Program-made: the position numbers and the translations under genes
Shown here: positions 1-7,602 of the stretch, one piece after another
Layout: each line of letters starts with the position of its first letter
Numbering within the stretch: position 1 is the first letter of the stretch
Notes under the pieces: generated by a model
Databases searched by the model: none
What the model was told of the DNA's origin: nothing
What the model saw: the letters and a program-made list of their open reading frames with translations, nothing else
Source of the DNA: JAIVJN01 sp036732565
Lineage (GTDB): Bacteria > Acidobacteriota > Vicinamibacteria > Vicinamibacterales > UBA2999
DNA: 18,259 nucleotides
Reading direction: 5' to 3'
Assembly: GCA_036732565.1 (NCBI GenBank)
Contig: DAINCF010000078.1
Location: 1-18,259, forward strand

Positions 1-1
1 C

Positions 2-1714
2 CTTGGACCGCTGCTGCTCGGCGGGTGCATGGCCGGCAGCGGCGGCGTCGGCGCGGTCTCCTGCGGCTTTGGCGGCGGCGGCGAGCCGGCCGCCGATCTC
101 CTGATCAACGACGCCACCATCATCGACGGCACCGGCAAGCCCGGATGGCATGGCGACATCACGATCAAGGACGGGAAGATCACCGCGGTCGCCAGCGAGG
201 TGAACGCCAACGCGGCGCGGACGATCGAAGCCAACGGGCGGGTGCTCGCGCCCGGCTTCATCGACATGCACAGCCACTCCGACATGCCGCTGGTGACCGA
301 CGGCAACGCTCAGAGCAAGATCCGCCAGGGCGTCACCACCGAGATCATCGGCGAATCGGGCTCCATCGCACCGCGCAAGGCGCCATCGGCGGGCGCACCG
401 TGGACGAACTTCTCCGGCTACTTCGATCAAGTGGAGAAAAACGGGATCTCGGTCAACGTGATCTCCTACATCGGCCTCGGCACCGTGCGCGAGCTGGTGG
501 TCGGCGAAGGCGATGTGCCGGCGACGGCGGCGCAGATCGAGGCGATGCAAGCCATCGTGTCGGAGGCGATGAGCCAGGGCACGTTTGGCGTGTCGACCGG
601 TCTGATCTATCCGCCAAACGCCTACGCGTCGCTCGACGAGCTGGTCGCGCTCTCGGAGCCCGCGGGCAGGTCGAACGGGCTCCACGCGTCGCACCTCCGC
701 TATGACGGCACCAAGCTGCGCGAGGGTTTGGAAGAGATCCTCGCCGTCGGTGAGCGCGCCAAAGTGCCGATCCACGTGTTTCACGTCAAGGTCACCGGCG
801 CGAAGAACTTCGGCCGCATGAAGGAGGTCGTGGAGATCGTCGAGCGCGCGCGGGCCCGCGGCGTGCGCGTATCGGCGGATCAGTATCCCTACGTCGCCAG
901 CAGCACGAGCCTGACCGCGACCATCCCGCCATGGGCGCTGGATGGCGGCGTCACGAAACTGATCGCGCGTCTGAAGGATCCCAAGACACGCGCGCGGATT
1001 CGGCGAGATCTGGAGGATCCGAATCCCTCCTGGGAAAGCCGCTATCAGTCCGCGGGGACGTGGGAGAACATCCAGCTCGCGGCCATCGGCCGCTCCGCCA
1101 GTGGCGCGGAAGGCAAGACGAGCCCGAATCGGAAGTACGAAGGGATGCGCATCGCCGAGGCGGCGAAGCAAGCCGGCAAGGACGGCTTCGATTTCGTCTT
1201 CGACCTGCTGATCGAGGAGCAAGGTAGCGTCGGCTGCGTGTACTTCATCATGTCGGAAGACGATCTGGCGCTGGCACTCCGACAGCCCTGGGTGGCGATC
1301 GGTTCGGACGGCTCGGCGCTCTCCATCGAGGGCCCGCTACGGACTGGTGTGCCGCACCCACGCAGCTTCGGCACGTTCCCCCGCGTCCTCGGCCGCTACG
1401 TGCGCGAGCAGAAGGTCATCACGCTCGAGGAGGCGGTCCGCAAGATGACGTCGCTGCCCGCCAGCATCCTCGGCCTGCCGGATCGCGGCACGATTGCCGC
1501 CGGCCAGATGGCGGACCTCGTGATTTTCGACCCGGCCACCGTCGCCGATCGGGCGACGTTCACCGATCCATTCCAATATCCCGTCGGCATCGACACCGTG
1601 ATCGTCGGCGGCACGGTGGTGCTCGACGAGGGGCAGCACACCAACGAGCGGCCCGGGAAAGTGATCCGACACTCGGGAGTCGGCAGTCGGCAGTCGGCAG
1701 GCACGAGTCATTGA
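2..1714 (+). CDS. N-acyl-D-amino-acid deacylase family amidohydrolase, probable lipoprotein (5' partial)
   Basis: Metal-dependent amidohydrolase of the D-aminoacylase type, expected to hydrolyse N-acyl-D-amino acids or related amides. The frame is open to the left edge. The bases before the first in-window ATG (29) encode LGPLLLGGC, a good lipobox, so the true start lies upstream and the product is probably a lipid-anchored envelope protein. Counting from the ATG at 29, metal-site motifs are HSH (81-83), HASH (219-222), HVFH (249-252) and the SDG aspartate (D427). The segments GVSTGLIYPP and FGTFPRVLGRYVRE are typical of the family, and a C-terminal amidohydrolase beta-sandwich follows (GTIAAGQMADLVIFD). 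The family's metal-binding Cys region reads GESGS here, with no Cys. The last ten or so residues are encoded by a palindromic repeat. Family call is secure; substrate is not. Confidence 0.88.
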   Translation, partial: LGPLLLGGCMAGSGGVGAVSCGFGGGGEPAADLLINDATIIDGTGKPGWHGDITIKDGKITAVASEVNANAARTIEANGRVLAPGFIDMHSHSDMPLVTDGNAQSKIRQGVTTEIIGESGSIAPRKAPSAGAPWTNFSGYFDQVEKNGISVNVISYIGLGTVRELVVGEGDVPATAAQIEAMQAIVSEAMSQGTFGVSTGLIYPPNAYASLDELVALSEPAGRSNGLHASHLRYDGTKLREGLEEILAVGERAKVPIHVFHVKVTGAKNFGRMKEVVEIVERARARGVRVSADQYPYVASSTSLTATIPPWALDGGVTKLIARLKDPKTRARIRRDLEDPNPSWESRYQSAGTWENIQLAAIGRSASGAEGKTSPNRKYEGMRIAEAAKQAGKDGFDFVFDLLIEEQGSVGCVYFIMSEDDLALALRQPWVAIGSDGSALSIEGPLRTGVPHPRSFGTFPRVLGRYVREQKVITLEEAVRKMTSLPASILGLPDRGTIAAGQMADLVIFDPATVADRATFTDPFQYPVGIDTVIVGGTVVLDEGQHTNERPGKVIRHSGVGSRQSAGTSH

Positions 1715-1746
1715 GGGACTCCCGACTCCCGACTCCCGACTGCCGA
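1675..1746. repeat. Palindromic GTCGGCA / GACTCCC repeat between deacylase and hemL
   Basis: The left arm (1675-1700) is GGGAGTCGGCA followed by further GTCGGCA-type heptads. The right arm (1717-1746) is a run of GACTCCC and GACTGCC heptads. The arms are near reverse complements around a loop that contains the deacylase stop codon (1712-1714), so the transcript could form a long hairpin. The left arm is identical over 26 bases to a segment inside truA (8690-8715), so this is a dispersed element. It ends 11 bases before the hemL start and leaves no recognisable Shine-Dalgarno sequence there. Confidence 0.85.
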
Positions 1747-1757
1747 TTTGTGTCCCT

Positions 1758-3089
1758 ATGAAATCGACGAAGTCAGACAAGCTCTTCACACGCGCGAAAA
1801 AGATCCTTCCCGGCGGCGTCAGCAGTCCCGTGCGGGCGTTCAAGGCCGTCGGCGGCACGCCGCGGTTCATCGCCCGCGCCTCCGGATCGACCATCGTCGA
1901 CGTCGATGGCCACCGCTACATCGACTACGTGCTGTCGTGGGGCCCGATGATTCACGGCCACGCGCCGCGTGGGCTGATCGCGTCGCTGCGCAAGGTCGCG
2001 CGGCTCGGCACCAGCTTCGGCGCACCCAGCCCCTTGGAAGTCGAGCTCGGCGAGCACGTGCGCTCGCTGATGCCATCGTTGGAGCGCGTGCGGTTCGTCA
2101 GCTCCGGCACCGAAGCGACGATGAGCGTGGCGCGCGTGGCCCGGGCGGCGACCAAGCGCGAGAAGATCGTCAAGTTCGAAGGCTGCTATCACGGGCACGC
2201 CGACGCGTTTCTCGTCCAAGCCGGCTCCGGCGCGCTCACGCTCGGCACACCGACGAGTCCAGGCGTGCCGGCCGGAGCAGTCGCGTCCACGCTGCTCGCG
2301 ACGTTCAACGATCTGGCATCGGTCGAGCGGCTCTTCACCGTCCATCGCGGCGAAATCGCCGGCGTGATCGTGGAGCCGGTCCCCGGTAACATGGGCGTCA
2401 TCGTCCCCGAGCCAGGGTTCCTGCAAGGGCTGCGCGAGCTCTGCGATCGCCACGGCGCCCTGTTGATCTTCGACGAGGTGATGACGGGCTTTCGTGTGGC
2501 GCCGGGTGGAGCGCAGGCGCTCTTCGACGTGCGTCCCGATCTCACGTGCCTTGGCAAGATCATCGGTGGCGGCCTGCCGGTGGCGGCATACGGTGGCCGC
2601 GCCGAGATCATGGAGCTGGTCTCGCCCGCCGGCCCCGTCTATCAGGCCGGCACGCTCTCGGGCAATCCCCTCGCGATGACCGCCGGCATCTGGGCTCTCG
2701 ACCGTTTGAGCAAGAAGCTCTATCGCACGCTCGCGGCGCGCAGCGAGATGCTGACGGCGGGCCTGGCGAACGCGGCGCGCGACGCGGGCGTTCCACTGCA
2801 GGTCAACGCTGTGGGCTCGATGGTCACGCCGTTCTTCGCGACGGAGCGCGTGCGTGACCTCAAGACGGCGACCGCTTCGGACACGAAACGCTTCGGTGTG
2901 TTCTTTCAGGGAATGCTGAAGCGCGGCGTCTATCTGCCGCCCTCGCAGTTCGAGGCGTGGTTCCTCTCCTCCGCGCACACGGAGCGCGACATCAAGAAGA
3001 CCATCGCCGCCGCGCGCGAGGCGATGCGCGATGTGGCGACGGCAAGCTCGCCACAGAGGACACCAAGAACACGGGGAAAACAAACCTAG
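1758..3089 (+). CDS. hemL: Glutamate-1-semialdehyde 2,1-aminomutase
   Basis: PLP enzyme that converts glutamate-1-semialdehyde to 5-aminolevulinate in the C5 route to haem and other tetrapyrroles; cytoplasmic. The 443 residues include the N-terminal family signature KILPGGVSSPVRAF, SSGTEA (115-120), YHGHAD (144-149), the PLP-pyridine aspartate in FDEVMTGFR (D239), the Schiff-base lysine in LGKIIGGGLP (K267), and YQAGTLSGNP. Fold class I aminotransferases are about this length. The ATG at 1758 gives the expected start (LFTRAKKILPGG), though no clear Shine-Dalgarno sequence precedes it because a repeat abuts the gene. The last residues (SSPQRTPRTRGKQT) lie in a downstream palindromic repeat and look like an added tail. 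No other haem gene is adjacent. Confidence 0.96.
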   Translation: MKSTKSDKLFTRAKKILPGGVSSPVRAFKAVGGTPRFIARASGSTIVDVDGHRYIDYVLSWGPMIHGHAPRGLIASLRKVARLGTSFGAPSPLEVELGEHVRSLMPSLERVRFVSSGTEATMSVARVARAATKREKIVKFEGCYHGHADAFLVQAGSGALTLGTPTSPGVPAGAVASTLLATFNDLASVERLFTVHRGEIAGVIVEPVPGNMGVIVPEPGFLQGLRELCDRHGALLIFDEVMTGFRVAPGGAQALFDVRPDLTCLGKIIGGGLPVAAYGGRAEIMELVSPAGPVYQAGTLSGNPLAMTAGIWALDRLSKKLYRTLAARSEMLTAGLANAARDAGVPLQVNAVGSMVTPFFATERVRDLKTATASDTKRFGVFFQGMLKRGVYLPPSQFEAWFLSSAHTERDIKKTIAAAREAMRDVATASSPQRTPRTRGKQT

Positions 3090-3193
3090 CCACAAAGACA
3101 CCAAGACACAAAGAATTCCCTTTGAAGGAAAAAACTTGGTGCCTTGGTGCCTTGGTGGCTAAATTTCCTCGTGGTCTTGGTGTCTCCGTGGCG
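3050..3193. repeat. Nested palindromic repeat (CCAC-nnAGACACCAAG family) at a convergent junction
   Basis: Two inverted repeats are nested. The outer arms are 3050-3079 and 3164-3193, matching at about 26 of 30 positions with one gap. The inner arms are 3087-3113 and 3135-3161, matching at 23 of 27. A short TTCC/GGAA stem closes the top. The element starts inside the hemL 3' end, includes its stop codon, and ends 2 bases before the stop codon of the convergent gene at 3196. A relative occupies the other convergent junction (14543-14606). It could act as a two-way terminator, but no long T tract is present. Confidence 0.85.
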
Positions 3194-3195
3194 AA

Positions 3196-4134
3196 TCACC
3201 TCAGACTCACTTCGGAGTCGAAGCGCATTCTGAGCACGGTGCCGGGCTTCAGGTCCACATCCTGCCCTTCCGTCGCGGCGACGACGCCGCCGCCGCCGAT
3301 CAGGATGCCGGCCAGGGCTCCCCTGCCGCCGCCGAGGATGCCGCCGATGATGCCGCCCACCACCGCGCCCGCGCCGATCTTGCCCGCATCCTGCTTGTAG
3401 CCACCGGCCTCGAACGTCTGGGTCACGGTTCCACGCATGGGATACGAGCGGCCGTTGACCGTGACTTGATCGAAGCTGAGCGCGAGGCTTCCCTTCCGTT
3501 CGACGCGGCCCGCGGCCTTCGCGTCGGTGACAACGCCGCGAACGATCGAGCCGGCGGGGATCAGAATCCCGCCGTCCTGTTCCATATCGACGAGCGTCGT
3601 GGCCTCGAAGCGATCCTCGATCTTGGCCGTGCCCGAGTTCAGCGCCGTTTGCAGCCGCACGTCGAGCTCGGCCCCGACCGGCACGACGCCCTTCGCGGCG
3701 CTCCTCGTTTCTCGCGAGGACGGCGAGGAGGGCGAAGGCGAGGGTGCCGGCGATGCGGTGGGCTTGGGCGACGGCGTGCTCGAGGGCGTCGGTGAAAACG
3801 GGCCCGTCGGCTCGTCTCCTCGCGCGCGCGAGCGCAGGAATTCCAGCCGATCGCGAACGTCCGTATAGTCAGCGCGAGGCACCGACTGCCGCCGTCGGAT
3901 CGCGACCTTGAGGTAGATCACCTCTTCCTGCAGCTCGTCGAGCTCGGCCTGGAACCGGCGCGCCGCCGTCGGATCCTGCTTCCGCAGCGCGGCGACGTCC
4001 GTGCCGGCGTCGTTGATCACATCCTGCAACCGCTGCACGTCGGTCGACGACACATCCTGGCGCGCCGCGACGGTGGTCGTCAGCGCCAGAAGAACAACGC
4101 ATGCGCCAAGCGCACGTCGAGGGGTCGAGCTCAT
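3196..4134 (-). CDS. Secreted coiled-coil / glycine-zipper protein with VirB10-TrbI-like domain
   Basis: Protein of 312 residues of unproven function. In order: a signal peptide (about 1-24, ending TTVAA); a helical, probably coiled-coil region (30-105, including FQAELDELQEEVIYLKVAI); a Pro/Ser/Thr linker (about 108-142); a beta-rich domain (150-240) with VGAELDVRLQTALNSGTAK and ILIPAGSIVRGVV, resembling the C-terminal beta domain of VirB10/TrbI; a glycine zipper (253-285, IGAGAVVGGIIGGILGGG); and a last strand LKPGTVLRMRFDS. The start at 4134 is preceded by GGAGG with a 6-base spacer, and the downstream methionine gives a clean signal peptide. It follows rseP by 14 bases, with its Shine-Dalgarno sequence next to the rseP stop, so it is almost surely co-transcribed. 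A periplasmic or outer-membrane structural role is an inference. No conjugation genes are nearby. Confidence 0.8.
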   Translation of the reverse strand: MSSTPRRALGACVVLLALTTTVAARQDVSSTDVQRLQDVINDAGTDVAALRKQDPTAARRFQAELDELQEEVIYLKVAIRRRQSVPRADYTDVRDRLEFLRSRARGDEPTGPFSPTPSSTPSPKPTASPAPSPSPSSPSSRETRSAAKGVVPVGAELDVRLQTALNSGTAKIEDRFEATTLVDMEQDGGILIPAGSIVRGVVTDAKAAGRVERKGSLALSFDQVTVNGRSYPMRGTVTQTFEAGGYKQDAGKIGAGAVVGGIIGGILGGGRGALAGILIGGGGVVAATEGQDVDLKPGTVLRMRFDSEVSLR

Positions 4135-4140
4135 GAAATA

Positions 4141-4147
4141 CCTCCGC
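4141..4147 (-). promoter_or_regulatory. Ribosome binding site of the glycine-zipper gene
   Basis: On the minus strand GCGGAGG is followed by TATTTC and ATG (4134). The strong site ends one base past the rseP stop codon (4149-4151). It fixes the start at 4134 rather than at the longer in-frame alternative at 4182. Confidence 0.8.
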
Positions 4148-4148
4148 C

Positions 4149-5471
4149 TCAATTTCTCCACAGCATCAACCGTTCGATCCACGCAATGCGCGTGAGGTCG
4201 TTGTAGATGACCGTGACCATCAGCATCATCAGCAGCACGAAGCCGCCGAGCAGCATCTTCTCTTTGACTTGAATGCTGAAATCACGCCGCGCCACCGCCT
4301 CCAACAGCATGATGAAGATGTGGCCGCCGTCGAGCACGGGAATGGGGAGCAGGTTCAGCAGGCCAAGGTTCAACGAAATCGTCGCCATCAGCGAGAAGAG
4401 CGCGATCCAGCCGAGCTGCGCCGACTCGCCCGACAGTTGCGCGATGCCCACCGGCCCCATCAACTGCTTCGGTGAGGTTTCACCGATGATGAGGTCCTTG
4501 ATGGTCACGAGGATCATGCCCGCGGTCTCGACGTTGCGCTGCACGCTGAGACCGATGGCTTCGAGGGGACCGGGCTTGAACGTGCGCGTCTCGATCGTGA
4601 TCTCGCTGATGCCGATGCGGCCGACACCGTCGCGCAACTCCGGGGTGACCTCGAGCGTCTGATCGACGCCGTCCCTCCGGACCGTGATCTGCACGGGCGT
4701 ACCCGGGCTCTTGGAGATCTTCTCCACCAAATCACTCGGGAAGTAGACCGGCTCGCCATTGATCGCCATGATCGTGTCGCCGGGCCGCATCCCGGCGCGA
4801 TCGGCCGGCTCACCCGGATTGACCGACGCGAACTTGGGGTGCACGTCGGGCAGCACGCCGATGTCGCCGATGCTAAAGCGCCCCTGAGCCACCGGGCGCA
4901 GCGTGACGCTCTGTTCCCGCCCATCTCGCAGGATGCTCAGCGTCACGTCGCGATCGGCTTTGGTCCCGATCAGCATGAACAGCCTGTCCCACGTCGTTGC
5001 CTCTTCGCCGTTGACGGAGACAATGCGATCGCCGGGCCTCAACCCGGCTCTGGCCGCGACGGAATCCCCTTCCACGCCGCCAATGACCGGGGGCTGATCC
5101 TGATAGGCCGGAACCTGGGCGCCCTGCGCGAGCACGATCGCCAGCAGGATGACGGCCAGCACCAGATTCATCAGCGGGCCCATGATGAAGATCTGGAAGC
5201 GCTGCCACTTCGTCTTCGACATGAACTCGTCGGACGCGCCGGTGCGCTCGTCTTCGGGGTTCTCGCCGGCCATCTTCACGTAGCCGCCGAGAGGAATCGC
5301 GCTGATGCAGTACTCGGTGTCACCGCGGCGGGTCTTCAGCAGCTTCGGCCCGAATCCGAGCGAGAACACCAGCACGCGCACGCCGTGCCACCGGGCCATC
5401 ATGAAGTGGCCCAGCTCGTGGACGAACACGAGGACGCCGAGGACGAATGCAAAGGCGAGCAGCGTAGTCAC
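4149..5471 (-). CDS. rseP: RIP metalloprotease RseP (site-2 protease)
   Basis: Inner-membrane zinc metalloprotease that cuts transmembrane segments of anti-sigma factors and signal peptide remnants. The 440 residues have a first transmembrane helix carrying HELGH (18-22), then FSLGFGPKL and IPLGGYVKMAGE. A second membrane helix spans about 97-117. Two PDZ domains follow (about 128-195 and 208-280, with GLRPGDRIVSVNG and GMRPGDTIMAING). The C-terminal membrane domain has the LDG motif NLLPIPVLDGG with the zinc aspartate D381, and a final helix lies near 405-425. The start is GTG at 5471; GAAGAGG lies upstream with a 10-base spacer. It follows dxr by 126 bases of repeat-rich DNA, in the common uppS-cdsA-dxr-rseP order. 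Confidence 0.95.
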   Translation of the reverse strand: MTTLLAFAFVLGVLVFVHELGHFMMARWHGVRVLVFSLGFGPKLLKTRRGDTEYCISAIPLGGYVKMAGENPEDERTGASDEFMSKTKWQRFQIFIMGPLMNLVLAVILLAIVLAQGAQVPAYQDQPPVIGGVEGDSVAARAGLRPGDRIVSVNGEEATTWDRLFMLIGTKADRDVTLSILRDGREQSVTLRPVAQGRFSIGDIGVLPDVHPKFASVNPGEPADRAGMRPGDTIMAINGEPVYFPSDLVEKISKSPGTPVQITVRRDGVDQTLEVTPELRDGVGRIGISEITIETRTFKPGPLEAIGLSVQRNVETAGMILVTIKDLIIGETSPKQLMGPVGIAQLSGESAQLGWIALFSLMATISLNLGLLNLLPIPVLDGGHIFIMLLEAVARRDFSIQVKEKMLLGGFVLLMMLMVTVIYNDLTRIAWIERLMLWRN

Positions 5472-5519
5472 GAGACGAATACCTCTTCAGGATCAATTGT
5501 AAATGAAGCCCTGACACCC

Positions 5520-5586
5520 GGGACCCGAGGCTTGAAACCTGAGGCTCCAGGCCTGGGGGCTTGAGGGCCTGGGGGCTGGGGCCTGC
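5520..5586. repeat. GGGACCCGAGGC / CTGGGGGC repeat cluster between dxr and rseP
   Basis: The dxr-rseP spacer holds short imperfect repeats: GGGACCCGAGGC (5520-5531), then TTGAAACCTGAGGC, CCAGGCCTGGGGGC and GAGGGCCTGGGGGC. The 12-base GGGACCCGAGGC recurs exactly at 9323-9334 in the pyrE-truA spacer, so the two junctions share a family. No gene is visible here. Confidence 0.65.
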
Positions 5587-5597
5587 GGCGTGACCAT

Positions 5598-6761
5598 CTA
5601 GCCATCGACGATCTTCAGCATTTCTTGCGCATGGCTGCGGGCCCAGGCGTCGACGGCGCGGACCTGCTCCAGTGTGCCGGCCGGACGTGCCTCGTGCGCA
5701 TCCATGGTTGTGGCGATGACCTCGGCAATCGCGGTGAAGGGCAGGCGTCCCTCTAGAAAAGACGCCACCGCGACCTCATTGGCCGCGTTCAGCACGATGG
5801 GCAGACTGCGTTCGGCCTGCAGCGCGCGATACGCGAGGCCGAGGCAGGGAAAATCCTCCCAGGCCGGGGCGTGGAACTCCAACGCCCCCGCCGTGGTCAG
5901 ATCGAGCTGCGGCACCGGCGCCTCCCATCGCTCCGGGTACGAGAAGGCGTACTGGATCGGCAGCCGCATGTCCGTGATCCCCATCTGCGCGATCATCGAG
6001 CCGTCCGTCAGCTCGACGATGGAGTGCACGATGGACTGCGGGTGCACGACCACATCGATCTGCGGCGCGGCGACGCCGAAAAGCCAGTGCGCTTCGATCA
6101 CCTCGAGGCCCTTGTTCATCAAGGTGGCCGAATCGATGGTGATCTTGGGCCCCATCTGCCAGGTGGGATGCTTCAACGCGTCGGCGGCGGTGACCGCGGC
6201 TAGGCTCTCCCGCGTGCGGCCCCGAAACGGGCCGCCCGATGCCGTCAGGATCAGCCGTCGCAGCTCGCTCGACGCGCGTCCGTGCAGGCACTGATGGATG
6301 GCGTTGTGCTCGCTGTCGACGGGAAGGACGGCCACACCGCGACGTCGCGCCGCATCCATGACCAGGCCGCCGGCCATCACCAGCACTTCCTTGTTCGCTA
6401 GCGCGATGGTCTTGCCCGCGTCGATGGCGGCAAGGACGGCTTCCAGCGCCGCCGTGCCGGAGGACGCGCACAAGACGATGTCGACCTCGGGATGCGTCGC
6501 CACGGCAATGAGCCCTTCGCACCCAACGCCGTGCCGCGGCGGCAGCGTTCCTCCCAGCCGCCGACGCACATCGTCCAGCTTCGCGCCCGTGGACATCGCG
6601 ACAGCGGCGGGCGCATAGCGCGCAACCTGCTCGGCGAACGTCGCGGCGTTGTTCCCGGCCGCCAGCGCCACGGCCCGAAGGCGATCGGAGTGGGCGTCGA
6701 CCACCGCGAGCGCGCTCGTGCCGATGGAGCCCGTCGAGCCGAGAATCGCGATCCGCTTCAT
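5598..6761 (-). CDS. dxr: 1-deoxy-D-xylulose 5-phosphate reductoisomerase
   Basis: Catalyses the NADPH-dependent rearrangement and reduction of DXP to MEP, the committed step of the non-mevalonate isoprenoid route; cytoplasmic. The 387 residues are normal length. The N-terminal GSTGSIG (8-14) binds NADPH. LANKEVLVMAG is at 121-131. The metal site is DSEH (149-152) plus E220 in the NKGLE motif. SGGPF (175-179) and HPTWQMG (198-204) form the substrate site and flexible loop, and NAANEVAV is near the C-terminal domain. It starts 46 bases after the cdsA stop. Its product feeds the prenyl diphosphate that UppS, encoded two genes upstream, extends. Confidence 0.97.
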   Translation of the reverse strand: MKRIAILGSTGSIGTSALAVVDAHSDRLRAVALAAGNNAATFAEQVARYAPAAVAMSTGAKLDDVRRRLGGTLPPRHGVGCEGLIAVATHPEVDIVLCASSGTAALEAVLAAIDAGKTIALANKEVLVMAGGLVMDAARRRGVAVLPVDSEHNAIHQCLHGRASSELRRLILTASGGPFRGRTRESLAAVTAADALKHPTWQMGPKITIDSATLMNKGLEVIEAHWLFGVAAPQIDVVVHPQSIVHSIVELTDGSMIAQMGITDMRLPIQYAFSYPERWEAPVPQLDLTTAGALEFHAPAWEDFPCLGLAYRALQAERSLPIVLNAANEVAVASFLEGRLPFTAIAEVIATTMDAHEARPAGTLEQVRAVDAWARSHAQEMLKIVDG

Positions 6762-6807
6762 CCAGAGCTCGGCGCGTGTCGCAGATGGCCGTGAGCTGAA
6801 GGCCGCG

Positions 6808-7590
6808 TCACAACGCCCTCAGATAGAAATAGAAAATCGGTGTCGCGAAGAGCAGCGCGTCGATGCGATCGAGGATGCCGCCGTGTCCTGGAATGAGGGT
6901 CGAGCTGTCCTTCACCCCTGCCGATCGCTTCAGCAACGATTCGAAGAGATCGCCGAAGATGCCAGCGGCCACGAGCAGGACGCCCATCCCCGCGAGTGAG
7001 AGCGGCGCCGCGCCCGGCAGCCAGTAGTGTCCCGCCAACACCAGAAAGGCCGGCCCGATGACGAAGCCCCCGAGCGCCCCTTCCCGCGTCTTCTTCGGGC
7101 TGATGCGGGGCGCCAACAGCCGTCGTCCGAAAAGCCGGCCGGTGTAGTACTGCGCCGAGTCGCTGACCACGATGGTGAAGACGAGCAGCAGCACCGCGTG
7201 GCGGCCGCCCATCGCGTGAATCGCGACGAGCGATCCCAACGGCAGGCCGAGATACACCGGCGCGAGGACCGCCGCGGAGACGTCGTGGAAACCGCTCGCG
7301 CCCTGCCGATTCGAGGTCAGCACGCTGACCGCGGCGATGATGAGCGCGGCACCCAGGACGGATTCGATGGCGATCCACGGGAACGGCACCATGGCCACCG
7401 CCGCCAGCGTCGGCACGATGGTCGGCCACGGCCGCACGATCGCGCCGATGGCACGCACCACCCGTGCGTACTCTTGAAACGCGAGGGCGGCCACGACCAG
7501 CGCGACCGACAGCAGGACGGGAGTGGACGCAAACCAGATGAGCGCGACGAACGCGGCGGCCAGCAGCGCGCCGCTGAGCAGACGAACCAT
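6808..7590 (-). CDS. cdsA: Phosphatidate cytidylyltransferase
   Basis: Integral membrane enzyme that makes CDP-diacylglycerol from phosphatidate and CTP, the branch point of phospholipid synthesis. The 260 residues carry several hydrophobic helices. The C-terminal CDS signature is clear: KRSAGVKDSSTLIPGHGGILDRID (first residue K221; key residues K221, R222, D228, H236, G237, D241, D244). SPKKTREGALGG (164-175) and SDSAQYYTGRLFGR (143-156) are also typical. It starts 12 bases after the uppS stop with no evident Shine-Dalgarno sequence, which suggests translational coupling to uppS. Confidence 0.95.
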   Translation of the reverse strand: MVRLLSGALLAAAFVALIWFASTPVLLSVALVVAALAFQEYARVVRAIGAIVRPWPTIVPTLAAVAMVPFPWIAIESVLGAALIIAAVSVLTSNRQGASGFHDVSAAVLAPVYLGLPLGSLVAIHAMGGRHAVLLLVFTIVVSDSAQYYTGRLFGRRLLAPRISPKKTREGALGGFVIGPAFLVLAGHYWLPGAAPLSLAGMGVLLVAAGIFGDLFESLLKRSAGVKDSSTLIPGHGGILDRIDALLFATPIFYFYLRAL

Positions 7591-7602
7591 GAAATGCGGC
7601 GG

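Noticed and set aside
1773..3104. A 443-codon open frame on the minus strand, fully antisense to hemL
   Set aside because: The hemL frame has all family motifs. The antisense frame is Arg/His-rich without domains and is explained by high GC at third positions.
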